Below, piece by piece: positions 1 to 6,779 of a DNA stretch of 7,116 bases. A program made the position numbers and the translations under genes. This DNA comes from Lentisphaeria bacterium. Lineage in GTDB: Bacteria > Verrucomicrobiota > Lentisphaeria > Victivallales > UBA1829. Position 1 is the stretch's first letter, and the number at the start of each line of letters is the position of its first letter. The stretch spans positions 1 to 7,116 of the forward strand of contig DXVA01000144.1 in the NCBI GenBank assembly GCA_019408975.1, given 5' to 3'. The notes under the pieces are model-generated. The model was given only the letters and a program-made list of their open reading frames with translations. It had not been told where the DNA came from and ran no database searches.

Positions 1-1338
1 GACAGGGCGACCGTAAGCTGGGAACTGCCCGGCTTTTCCACGGACGCCATCCGGCAACATGACGAATGGTGGGTTCCGATTCCGGTTTCCTCGTTTCTGG
101 AATACGGAACTACACCGGAAATGACGCAAAAGGCATACTCCACAGGCGAAATTTTTCACAGAGTCAACCTGTATGGACTGACAAGCGGCAAAAGCTATTA
201 CGCGCGAATCGTCATCCCGGAGAAACCTTTGCTGTATGAAAACGGAATCGGAGTCCGGAACGTCAAAGGAAACGCTGTCAGAGGAGAAATTTTCCGTTTC
301 ACTGTTCCGCCATATTCCGCCGCCCCCCGGAAACTCTTTGTCGCCCAGAATGGTTCCGATGCGGCGGACGGCGGAGAAAAAACACCCTGGCGCACACTGG
401 CGAAAGCAGCAGCCGAAGCAAGGCCGGGAGATACGGTCTTCATCCGGCCGGGAATCTATCATCAGTCTCTGGTTCCGGAGAATCCGGGGCGTCCTGATGC
501 ACCGATCACCTTTCGCGCGGAAATCCCCGGAACGGTGATTCTCGACGGCTCCAACTATCTGCGCCCCGGAGGAATCTGCATACAGAATCTGGAATACATC
601 AATCTGAGCGGTTTTGTACTGCGTCATTTTGCCAACAAACAGTATTCCTGCCGGGGCGGCATGGATTTTGGAATGATCCAGCTGCGGGACTCGCGGCATA
701 TCAGCCTCTCGCAATGCGTTCTGGATGGAAACGGGACCTATCAGAATCCGCTGGTAATTGTAAATTGCCACAATATATCCGTCATGGACAATGTGTTTCT
801 TTCCGGAATAACCTCTATCAGCGGCGCCTGCAACGGCAATCTCACCATCTGCCGAAACACCTCCTATGTTCCGCTGATTCGCCATATCTCCCTTCACAGA
901 GAGCGTAAAGATGCCAAGGTTGCAATCCGTAAAAACCTGTTTGTCGCTCTGGGACGCGACAAAACGCTCGCACGTGTGGCGCGTATGGAATTAAATACCC
1001 GGCAAGGCTGCTATGACTGGGATGATAATCTCTGGTATTTTTCACCGGAAGACCCATGGCGCTACTGCGGAGGCGAGGGAGATTCGCCCAAACTGGACAA
1101 GATGGCAGGTCTGAAAAGATTTCATGCAAAAACCGGGCTGGGAAAAAATGACAGGTTCATCACCGGCATCACGTTCAAAGGACACCATTTTGTGGACCCG
1201 ATGAAGACAAAAGAATATGCAGAGAACCTGAAACACATCACAGAAAAACCCTTGAGTATCAAAACTTTTGAACTGTCCGGATATCCCGGGTACGGGGCAT
1301 GCTCTGCGGGAACAGCAGAAGGCGAAGGGGAAAAATGA
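1..1338 (+). CDS. FN3-like plus right-handed beta-helix protein (5' partial)
   Basis: The reading frame is open from base 1, so the gene begins upstream; the ATG at 121 is internal and has no ribosome binding site. The 445 visible residues start with a fibronectin-III-like segment (visible residues about 1-105: 'VSWELPGF', 'EYGTTPE', 'VNLYGLTSGKSYYARI'). At about 111-165 comes the typical opening of DUF1565/pectate-lyase-like beta-helices: 'KLFVAQNGSDAADGG', 'PWRTLAKAAAEARPGD', 'VFIRPGIYHQSL'. Repeated beta-helix coils follow to about 320, with short turns such as 'INLSGFVLRHF', 'HISLSQCVLDGNG' and 'NISVMDNVF'. The C-terminal 120 residues are not recognised. Such proteins usually act outside the cytoplasm on polysaccharides (lyase, hydrolase or binding), but no catalytic residues can be assigned here, and any signal peptide lies outside the window. 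It is probably co-transcribed with the oxidoreductase 64 nt downstream. Confidence 0.85.
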   Translation, partial: DRATVSWELPGFSTDAIRQHDEWWVPIPVSSFLEYGTTPEMTQKAYSTGEIFHRVNLYGLTSGKSYYARIVIPEKPLLYENGIGVRNVKGNAVRGEIFRFTVPPYSAAPRKLFVAQNGSDAADGGEKTPWRTLAKAAAEARPGDTVFIRPGIYHQSLVPENPGRPDAPITFRAEIPGTVILDGSNYLRPGGICIQNLEYINLSGFVLRHFANKQYSCRGGMDFGMIQLRDSRHISLSQCVLDGNGTYQNPLVIVNCHNISVMDNVFLSGITSISGACNGNLTICRNTSYVPLIRHISLHRERKDAKVAIRKNLFVALGRDKTLARVARMELNTRQGCYDWDDNLWYFSPEDPWRYCGGEGDSPKLDKMAGLKRFHAKTGLGKNDRFITGITFKGHHFVDPMKTKEYAENLKHITEKPLSIKTFELSGYPGYGACSAGTAEGEGEK

Positions 1339-1402
1339 TCCGAATCTCCCCGATATGGAAGTCCGCTCCCGGGAAAATATCTTTCCGGCTGGAGGAGATG
1401 CC

Positions 1403-2629
1403 ATGCTGAATGCAGTTCTGATCGGCGTTTCCGGATTCGGAGATGTTCATTACCGGGATCTGCTGCGATGGCACCATGCGGGGAGACTCCGTTTCTCCGC
1501 AGCTGCGGTCATCAATAAAGCAGAACAGCAGGAAAAATGTGCGGAAATGAATGCACTTGGAATCCGCATATATGACGATTACCGTCATATGCTGAATTCA
1601 GAAAAAGCCGATTTGTGCTGTATTCCGACCGGCATCGCCATGCATGCGCCGATGTCAATCGCGGCAATGCGTGCAGGAATGAATGTTCTGGTGGAAAAAC
1701 CGGCAGCGGCAGTCATGGCGGATGTCAAAGCAATTCAGGAAACGGAAAAAGAGACCGGACATTTTACCGCCGTGGCGTTCCAGGACATCTACCGCCCGGA
1801 AATCCTGCGCCTGAAACGTCTGATACTGAACGGCATCATCGGAAAAATAGCACATGTGACAGTCTGCGCATCCTCCACTTCCGGCGACTTTTACTATCGG
1901 CGCAACAACTGGGCGGGAAAATTATACTGCAATGGAATGCCGATTTTCGACTCCCCGTTCATGAACGGCAATGCCCACCAGCTGAATCTCGCCTTTTTCC
2001 TTTGCGGAACCACCTTCGATACATCCATTGGAATCCGTTCTGTTTCCGGGGAACTCTATCGCATTCAGAAGATCGAATCATTCGATACCGGTGCGGTACA
2101 TGCCGCAGCGGAAAACGGAATCGATTTTTTCTTCATTCTCAGCAAATCTGCAGAAACTCCCCTTCCCTACCGGATCATTCTCAGAGGAACCAGAGGCCGG
2201 ATAGCCATTTCACCCAAAGCAATCAGCCTGCCGGACGGCAGAAGAATCCCCATGGAACAGGATACCATGAAAATCCGTGACAATATTCTCCGCAATCTGC
2301 TCGGGCACATCAACTCTGTTCCTGGAAGTTTTCTCGTCAATATGAACATTGCAGGCACCCATGTTCACTGCATCGAACTGATGCACAAGACACTCCCCAT
2401 CAGCACCGTCAACCCGGAATATGTCGCATCACGCAATCTGACAGATGACAGGGACATGATCTTTCTTCGGGGAATTAATGAAATCATAAAACAATGCGCC
2501 TCGAAACATGTAATGCCGAGCATCAGGGCACCGGAATTATTCCATGTGAATCACGGAGAAGCCGGACCGGGAGAAAAAAAGTGCAATGCTCCACAGGGCG
2601 TCATACAGCAAAAGCAGTTTCCTGAATAA
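1403..2629 (+). CDS. Gfo/Idh/MocA family oxidoreductase
   Basis: A 408-residue NAD(P)-dependent sugar or inositol dehydrogenase-like protein, presumably cytoplasmic. Residues 1-120 form a Rossmann domain with the dinucleotide-binding turn 'LIGVSGFGDVH' (a GxxGxG-like variant of the usual GxGxxG) and the family hallmark 'VEKPAAA' (E98-K99-P100). The second domain begins near 125 ('AFQDIYRPEILRLKRL', 'GIIGKIAHV') and contains D183 and the conserved-looking 'GNAHQLNLAFFLCG' with H192, a position often catalytic in this family. I chose ATG 1403 because GGAGGAG lies just upstream (1391-1397) and the Rossmann fold starts at once. The longer in-frame ATG at 1268 would overlap the preceding gene by 71 nt and add residues unlike the family. 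The substrate cannot be predicted; the neighbouring beta-helix gene and regulator suggest catabolism of a glycan-derived sugar. Confidence 0.88.
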   Translation: MLNAVLIGVSGFGDVHYRDLLRWHHAGRLRFSAAAVINKAEQQEKCAEMNALGIRIYDDYRHMLNSEKADLCCIPTGIAMHAPMSIAAMRAGMNVLVEKPAAAVMADVKAIQETEKETGHFTAVAFQDIYRPEILRLKRLILNGIIGKIAHVTVCASSTSGDFYYRRNNWAGKLYCNGMPIFDSPFMNGNAHQLNLAFFLCGTTFDTSIGIRSVSGELYRIQKIESFDTGAVHAAAENGIDFFFILSKSAETPLPYRIILRGTRGRIAISPKAISLPDGRRIPMEQDTMKIRDNILRNLLGHINSVPGSFLVNMNIAGTHVHCIELMHKTLPISTVNPEYVASRNLTDDRDMIFLRGINEIIKQCASKHVMPSIRAPELFHVNHGEAGPGEKKCNAPQGVIQQKQFPE

Positions 2630-2695
2630 ACCGCCATCCCTGCCAGCTGATGCTGAAATGGAAAAACTCCACGGGGACAGGGCAGCCCTATCGCA

Positions 2696-2732
2696 AAACT
2701 CCGGCGTTTCCCCTGGAGTTTCTGCCGATATT
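2696..2732 (+). terminator. Possible intrinsic terminator after the oxidoreductase gene
   Basis: AAACTCCGG (2696-2704) can pair with CTGGAGTTT (2713-2721), a nine-pair stem with one G-T wobble and an 8-nt loop. A T-rich stretch follows (ATATTTTATTTTT, 2728-2740), but it begins several bases after the stem, so termination may be weak. It lies 67 nt after the stop of the oxidoreductase and just before the promoter of the regulator gene, which fits an end to the upstream operon. Confidence 0.45.
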
Positions 2733-2745
2733 TTATTTTTCACCC

Positions 2746-2773
2746 TTGAAATTGCCGCGGAGATCAATATAAT
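2746..2773 (+). promoter_or_regulatory. Sigma70-type promoter of the GntR-family regulator gene
   Basis: TTGAAA (2746-2751), a 16-nt spacer, and a perfect TATAAT (2768-2773) stand 47 nt before the regulator start codon. A second TATAAT (2794-2799) lies 26 nt downstream without a good -35. AT-rich arms ATTAAAT (2772-2778) and ATTTATAAT (2791-2799) form an imperfect inverted repeat around the expected transcription start. This is a possible operator for autoregulation, by inference only. Confidence 0.6.
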
Positions 2774-2819
2774 TAAATGTTCGGCTGACTATTTATAATC
2801 GCTTTACTTCGAGGTTGCA

Positions 2820-3899
2820 ATGCATGCATATGACTTGGTATCGGAAACGATCCGCAAACAAATCAAGCTCGGAAAATACCTGCCGGGAATGAAACTGCCC
2901 AAAGAAATCGAGCTTGCCGACAGAATGGGGGTTTCGCGCAAAACCCTGCGGACAGCTCTGGAGGAACTGGAAGCCGCCGGGCTGATCATTCGCCGGAAGC
3001 ACGCAGGCACAATCATTGCCGACGGCGCGCAGGAACGGGTCAATGTCCCCATCGTAATCGGAATAGCGCTTCCGATGGATGCCAATGTCTCACCGGCGTC
3101 AATATATGGCACTGGAACGGAAGACGGCAGTATGGAGAGCCAGCTTCTCATCCGGCGTCTGTTAAAAGAGAAGTTCATGCTTAATTTATTTTACAGTGAC
3201 TGGGGCGGCGAACTGCAGTCTTATGACGGAGTCATGTTGCTTTCTCCAATGGACTGCCTCACTTTGCTGGAACGTCTTGCGGAAATGCGCAAACCGCATA
3301 TTGCGCTGGAAACCCATTATGACTATCCGGGGGTCAATACCGTTATGGGAGACGATGAGGAGGCGACAAGAATCTGTGTAAACGAACTGGCTGAACTCGG
3401 GCACCGTAAAATCGCGTTCATAGGCGGCAGGCTTGGCCCCCCCGAACGCAAAACCGGCTTCCGGCGCAGGACAAATGAGTTTTGCCGCGCCTGCCGGGAA
3501 CACGGGCTGGAAATCAGGCGGGAATGGATTTTCAACGAGGAACATCTTTCCGGCAGACAGGCGCCTTCACTCCATGAGCAGCTCGCCGATTACGCGGCAA
3601 AAACACGCGAATGCACCGCCGTCATATGCGGAAATGGAATTTCCGTTCTGGAGCTGGAAAAATACCGTGCGGCGTCTTCCGTATTCCCAAAACAGGAGTT
3701 GCGCTGCATTGATCTGCGCCCATTCAACTGTACAGAACAGGAAACCGCATTCCTATCACAGTTCAAAGGATTCTACCGTTCCAGGCAGCAGGTTGCAGAC
3801 ACAGCTTATGAGAAATTGTATGCATGGCTGGGCGATCCGTCATATCGCCCCCGGTGTTTTCTGGTGCCTTACAGGAAAAATACCGGACCGCCTGAATGA
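2820..3899 (+). CDS. GntR-family transcriptional regulator with LacI-type sensor domain
   Basis: A 359-residue DNA-binding regulator with the AraR-like architecture. Residues 1-68 are a GntR winged helix-turn-helix: 'YDLVSETIRKQI', 'GKYLPGMKLPKEIELADRMG', 'VSRKTLRTALEELEAAGLI', then the wing 'RRKHAGTII'. From about 75 to the end is a periplasmic-binding-protein-like LacI/GalR sensor: 'VPIVIGIALP', 'YDGVMLLSP', 'VNTVMGDDEEATRICVNELAELGHRKIAFIGG', 'RRRTNEF' and 'AVICGNG'. The 'ELGHRKIAFIGG' stretch is characteristic of LacI-family effector domains. The start at 2820 has GAGG eight bases upstream. In this family a sugar or sugar acid normally releases the protein from operator DNA. The likely targets are the upstream cluster and its own promoter, but the ligand is unknown. 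The protein is full length compared with AraR-type proteins (about 350-370 residues). Confidence 0.9.
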   Translation: MHAYDLVSETIRKQIKLGKYLPGMKLPKEIELADRMGVSRKTLRTALEELEAAGLIIRRKHAGTIIADGAQERVNVPIVIGIALPMDANVSPASIYGTGTEDGSMESQLLIRRLLKEKFMLNLFYSDWGGELQSYDGVMLLSPMDCLTLLERLAEMRKPHIALETHYDYPGVNTVMGDDEEATRICVNELAELGHRKIAFIGGRLGPPERKTGFRRRTNEFCRACREHGLEIRREWIFNEEHLSGRQAPSLHEQLADYAAKTRECTAVICGNGISVLELEKYRAASSVFPKQELRCIDLRPFNCTEQETAFLSQFKGFYRSRQQVADTAYEKLYAWLGDPSYRPRCFLVPYRKNTGPPE

Positions 3900-3985
3900 T
3901 ATGACAACAACATCGGCACGGCAGAAAACGTTTCTCCTGCATTGCTCCTCTTTTTGAAAAAATTCACTTTTCCTTGTGTTTGAAC

Positions 3986-4013
3986 TTGAAATCCGGAAAG
4001 CGGGGTTTATGTT
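3986..4013 (+). promoter_or_regulatory. Sigma70-type promoter of hpf
   Basis: TTGAAA (3986-3991) and TATGTT (4008-4013) are separated by 16 nt and lie 31 nt before the hpf start codon. Between the regulator stop at 3899 and this site I see only an AT-rich stretch, with no gene. Confidence 0.5.
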
Positions 4014-4043
4014 TAGACAGCACTCGAAAAAGGAGGTGTAGCT

Positions 4044-4403
4044 ATGGAAATCACAGTTAGCGGAAGACATTTCGATGTCACAGAACAAATCAGGCAGAGG
4101 GTCATTGACGCTCTTACAGCAGATTTTGCAGACCTGCCGCTGAAAATTATTTCGGCAACTGCGGTCCTGGATGTCCAGGGCAACAGGGCAATCGCAGATA
4201 TCGTTGTAAACATCAAGAATCTCACTGCCAAGGCGCAAGTCGAAGATTTCGATCTCTACAAGGCGATTGACGCCGCAGTCCTCAAAGCCGCCACACAGGC
4301 GCGCAAATATCTGGACAAGCGGCAGCATCACAAGAACGGCGAAACTCTCGTCGAGCTTGAAAAGAAAAATGCAGAAAAGGCAAAAGCCGTTTCCGAAGAA
4401 TAA
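4044..4403 (+). CDS. hpf: Ribosome hibernation promoting factor, short form (HPF/YfiA family)
   Basis: A 119-residue cytoplasmic protein of the sigma-54 modulation/S30EA family, which binds the 30S decoding site and idles ribosomes in starvation or stationary phase. The whole N-terminal domain is visible: 'MEITVSGRHFDVTEQIRQRV' (strand then helix), 'KIISATAVLDVQGNRAIADIVV' (paired strands), then 'AQVEDFDLYKAIDAAVLKAATQARKYLDKRQHHK', matching the family pattern 'D.Y.AID.a..k...Ql.k.K.k.k'. There is no long-form C-terminal dimerisation domain, only a charged tail 'ELEKKNAEKAKAVSEE'. The start is fixed by an almost ideal ribosome binding site, AAGGAGGTG (4030-4038), six bases upstream. It has its own promoter and terminator, so it is probably monocistronic and independent of the carbohydrate cluster. 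Confidence 0.93.
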   Translation: MEITVSGRHFDVTEQIRQRVIDALTADFADLPLKIISATAVLDVQGNRAIADIVVNIKNLTAKAQVEDFDLYKAIDAAVLKAATQARKYLDKRQHHKNGETLVELEKKNAEKAKAVSEE

Positions 4404-4418
4404 ATTTTCATCAGCGGA

Positions 4419-4452
4419 AGCCCCGGAATGACATCGTTCCGGGGCTTTTTTT
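4419..4452 (+). terminator. Intrinsic terminator of hpf
   Basis: AGCCCCGGAA (4419-4428) pairs perfectly with TTCCGGGGCT (4437-4446) around an 8-nt loop and runs into seven Ts (4446-4452). It sits 15 nt after the hpf stop codon and is a textbook rho-independent terminator. Confidence 0.93.
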
Positions 4453-4484
4453 CTGGTATGCCCGGTCGGGCGCACCAGAAAAAA
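4447..4484. repeat. Inverted repeat linking the T-tracts of two convergent terminators
   Basis: TTTTTTCTGGT (4447-4457) and ACCAGAAAAAA (4474-4484) are perfect 11-bp inverted copies. Inside them GCCCG (4460-4464) and CGGGC (4467-4471) form a second perfect stem. The arms include the T-tract of the hpf terminator and, on the other strand, the T-tract of the esterase terminator, so this hairpin abuts both. Confidence 0.85.
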
Positions 4485-4514
4485 GGCGGAAGCTTCAGGA
4501 AAACTTCCGCCTTT
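4479..4514 (-). terminator. Intrinsic terminator of the esterase gene
   Basis: Read on the minus strand, AAAGGCGGAAG (complement of 4504-4514) pairs with CTTCCGCCTTT (complement of 4482-4492), an 11-bp perfect stem with an 11-nt loop, followed by a run of six Ts (complement of 4479-4484). It starts 20 nt after the esterase stop codon. Confidence 0.88.
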
Positions 4515-4534
4515 GTGTGAGATTGCGCTTCAGA

Positions 4535-6001
4535 TTACTTTTTCGCAGCCTGGCGCAAAACCTTATTCATAGCATTGTAACCTGCCGGATTCTTGCCTAC
4601 ATGACCTTCGGTCGGGAAAATCGTCATATGCTTCTCCGTTGCCGCAGGAAGATTGTTGAATACGGCATACACGGAAGTCGGAACACATGTAAGGTCGATC
4701 ATGCCGACAGTCATGTAGACCGGGGCTTTGATGTACTTGGCAAAGTTCACATTGTCATAATACTTCGAGACTTCCGCGGTTTTGGCATCCGCCGGTTTGC
4801 CGTCCTTGACAGCAAACAGACGCGGCCAGCCGGACTGCCGCCCTGCAAGATTGCCGCAATGATCGCTCAATGCCGGAACACCCGTCAGGCAGAGAGAAAC
4901 CTGCGGGTCAAGCGCCGCCGCAACGATCGCCTGCGCACCGCCCTGGCTGGATCCGATGACAATCAGGTTTTTGCCGTCCCATTCAGGGAGCGTTTTCACA
5001 TAATCAAGAGCGCGGAGAACACGCAGATACATATTCTTGAAATAGAATTTATCACGGTCGTTCTTATTTCTCTGGGGATATCCGCGCAACTCATTTGTCT
5101 TCAGTTTATTGTAATATTCCTTCGGCTGTCCGTTGAGGATTCCGTGCGCGTTGACGTCAAAAGAAATCGCATTGTTTCTCATCGGTTTGTTCGCGGTATA
5201 AACACCTGCGCCGTGATAAGAAACCACCGCCGGAAGACTCTTGGGTTTCGCATCGGCGGGCATCGTCAGATAACCGGAGACCGGAACCTGGTCCACACAA
5301 TCCACCTTCACGTCATAGCATTTGAATTTTCCAGCCTGTTTCCCTTTCACCGGAACCTCCGTTTTTTCCGCCTTTACAGGAACTTTGGCAAGAGCGGCTT
5401 TCTGATCGTCCCAGAATTTTTTGAAATCTGCGGGTTCTTCGCATCCGGCTTTGATCTTTTCCGGCTCAACCATCGCCCCCGCACCCGCCATAATTACTTT
5501 CCTGCGCTTCAAAAGCGGCTTGCCGTTTTCATCCAGAAGCATGGCGCGGACCTGAACCCAGCCGGGCTTGTCCAGTGACGCCTCGCAGACAAGCGGCTTG
5601 CCGTCCGTTGTCGTAATGATATTCTTCTGAAGTCTGCCGTCGCCGGAAGATACCGCATACCCGATTTTCTGTCCAGAGACCGGTTTTTTCGCCTTGTCAA
5701 GCAACGTAATATGGAAGCGGATCTTCTCACCGGCTTTGTAAATATTCTTCTTTTCCGCCGGAGTTACTTTGAGACGGTAACTCTCATAAGCGGGCCTCTC
5801 CCGTTTCGGCTTTGCCGGTTCCGCCTTCACTGCTGCGGCTTTTTCCGCCGGAGCCTCCGCTTTCTTCACCGGCTGTTCCGGGACGGCTTCCGACTTCGCG
5901 CATTCTTCAGTCGTAAAACACCCGCAGCAGCATGCACTCAGGAAAAGCGCCGCCAATGCGGTCAACCCGGCCGTGCAAGAGATTCTGAATTTGACATTCA
6001 T
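4535..6001 (-). CDS. Acetylxylan-esterase-like (AXE1/CE7-related) lipoprotein
   Basis: A 488-residue alpha/beta-hydrolase predicted to be an envelope lipoprotein. Residues 1-24 form a signal peptide with lipobox L21-S-A-C24, followed by a cysteine-rich stretch (C24, C25, C26, C28, C34). Residues 35-70 are an Ala/Lys/Pro/Glu linker. Residues 72-172 resemble an Ig-like beta domain ('YKAGEKIRFHITLLDKAKKP'). The AXE1 domain starts near 187 ('EEPADFKKFWDDQKAALAKVP') and runs to the end. Likely catalytic triad: S352 in G-S-S-Q-G-G (350-355), D436 in 'TVGMIDLTC', and H467 in 'EGHVG'. The classical CE7 'RGQ' motif is replaced by 'DVNAHG', as in the Bacteroidota/PVC-type branch I recall. The likely role is removing acyl groups from plant or other glycans. 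ATG 6001 is preceded by AAGGAGG eight bases upstream. The gene appears monocistronic. Confidence 0.88.
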   Translation of the reverse strand: MNVKFRISCTAGLTALAALFLSACCCGCFTTEECAKSEAVPEQPVKKAEAPAEKAAAVKAEPAKPKRERPAYESYRLKVTPAEKKNIYKAGEKIRFHITLLDKAKKPVSGQKIGYAVSSGDGRLQKNIITTTDGKPLVCEASLDKPGWVQVRAMLLDENGKPLLKRRKVIMAGAGAMVEPEKIKAGCEEPADFKKFWDDQKAALAKVPVKAEKTEVPVKGKQAGKFKCYDVKVDCVDQVPVSGYLTMPADAKPKSLPAVVSYHGAGVYTANKPMRNNAISFDVNAHGILNGQPKEYYNKLKTNELRGYPQRNKNDRDKFYFKNMYLRVLRALDYVKTLPEWDGKNLIVIGSSQGGAQAIVAAALDPQVSLCLTGVPALSDHCGNLAGRQSGWPRLFAVKDGKPADAKTAEVSKYYDNVNFAKYIKAPVYMTVGMIDLTCVPTSVYAVFNNLPAATEKHMTIFPTEGHVGKNPAGYNAMNKVLRQAAKK

Positions 6002-6054
6002 AAAATTCCTCCTTCTATTGATTCATGGTAACAATTATTTGCATGACGGTTAAG

Positions 6055-6083
6055 AAAATAGCACCAGGAAACGGAAATTTCAA
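6055..6083 (-). promoter_or_regulatory. Sigma70-type promoter of the esterase gene
   Basis: On the minus strand, TTGAAA (complement of 6078-6083), a 17-nt spacer and TATTTT (complement of 6055-6060) lie about 54 nt before the start codon. The site is outside the insertion element, about 90 bp from its nearer hairpin, so the insertion leaves the core promoter intact. The gene-free stretch 6002-6302 holds this promoter, the 5' leader and the right end of the element. Confidence 0.6.
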
Positions 6084-6170
6084 AGTGAAAAAGAAAATTT
6101 CTCAGGAGAGTTTACGCCAGATACGGTTATGCGCCGCCCGGAATTACGGCAAAACGGACTTTAGTCAAAA

Positions 6171-6189
6171 CCATCGGCTGAGCCGGTGG
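6171..6189. repeat. Subterminal palindrome, right end of the IS200-type element
   Basis: CCATCGGC (6171-6178) pairs with GCCGGTGG (6182-6189) around a TGA loop, eight pairs including one T-G wobble. In IS200/IS605 elements such imperfect hairpins are bound as single-stranded DNA by TnpA. Confidence 0.8.
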
Positions 6190-6224
6190 CTTGTTCCAGC
6201 CCTATAAGGGCATGATACCGGCCT

Positions 6225-6239
6225 GCCCCTCAAAGGGGC
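6225..6239. repeat. Small hairpin inside the right end of the element
   Basis: GCCCCT (6225-6230) and AGGGGC (6234-6239) form a 6-bp stem with a 3-nt loop. It lies 63 nt past the tnpA stop in the minus direction. No T-tract follows, so it is not a convincing terminator. A further stem, ACTGC/GCAGT, lies around 6280-6293. The stretch between tnpA and the right-end palindrome holds no gene. Confidence 0.5.
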
Positions 6240-6302
6240 TTTGAACTTGGTTCTCCAGTCGCACCCCATTCCCGGACAACTGCTCAAGCAGTCTCCGAAT
6301 TA

Positions 6303-6776
6303 TTACTTCTTACGACGATCCTCTCCCGTGAAAGGATCAAACAACTCCGGATGTGTCAATTTGTCTTCGGCAAAATCTTCCATCAGTTGATTTCTGATAT
6401 ACTCAGCAATCACTTTTTTATTACGACCTACAGTATCAACAAAGTAGCCGCGACACCAAAAATGACGGTTGCCATACTTGTATTTCAGCTGTGCATGACG
6501 GTCAAAGATCATCAGAGAACTCTTACCTTTCAAATAGCCTACAAACTGCGATACACTCAAATTCGGGGGGATACTCACCAGCATATGAATATGATCTGGA
6601 CATAACTCGGCTTCTTCAATTATAACTCATTTGCGTTCACTTAAGATTCGTAATATCCGCCCTATACCAATTTTCAGTTTACCGTAGATGACCTGTCTAC
6701 GAAATTTTGGGGCAAATACAATATGATACTTGCAATTCCATCGCGTGTGTGATAGACTATTTCTATCTTCTGTCAT
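6303..6776 (-). pseudogene. tnpA: IS200-type transposase TnpA, interrupted by an in-frame TGA
   Basis: Read through, the frame encodes 157 codons, the normal length of an IS200 Y1 HUH transposase (about 150-155 residues). The N-terminal part 'SLSHTRWNCKYHIVFAPKFRRQVIYGK' runs to K49. A TGA then occupies position 50 (complement of 6627-6629), where family members commonly have glycine in 'ERKG'. The frame continues uninterrupted with 'EEAELCPDHIHMLVSIPPN', 'YLKGKSSLMIFD', 'FWCRGYFVDTVG' and 'EYIRNQLMED'. The metal-binding H62-I-H64 and the probable catalytic Y126 lie after the stop, so the product of the first 49 codons cannot be active. The only ATG just after the stop (M65) would lose the HUH pair. 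The start at 6776 is supported by AGGAGG six bases upstream. Everything else looks intact, so the lesion is probably recent. Readthrough cannot be excluded. Confidence 0.88.
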
Positions 6777-6779
6777 TAT

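Noticed and set aside
1268..1402. N-terminal extension of the oxidoreductase from the ATG at 1268
   Set aside because: It would overlap the beta-helix gene by 71 nt and lacks a ribosome binding site. The Rossmann fold starts directly after the ATG at 1403, which has GGAGGAG upstream.
1615..2280. 221-codon + frame inside the oxidoreductase gene
   Set aside because: It overlaps the Gfo/Idh/MocA coding sequence in another frame, is rich in Arg/His/Ser and has no domain or ribosome binding site.
3840..4475. 211-codon open frame on the - strand
   Set aside because: It is antisense to hpf and runs across the hpf terminator and promoter. Its composition (Cys/Phe-rich) is typical of a shadow frame.
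4517..5578. 353-codon open frame on the + strand
   Set aside because: It lies wholly antisense to the esterase, which has a signal peptide, triad, promoter and terminator. The + frame product is Arg/His/Phe-rich without recognisable domains and begins inside the terminator zone.
6025..6207. 60-codon + frame upstream of the esterase
   Set aside because: It covers the esterase promoter and the end hairpin of the IS on the opposite strand. It has no ribosome binding site and no recognisable protein features.
6627..6629. TGA read as glycine or selenocysteine genome-wide
   Set aside because: Three other genes in the window terminate with TGA at their expected ends, and I see no SECIS-like context. 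A point nonsense mutation is the simpler reading.
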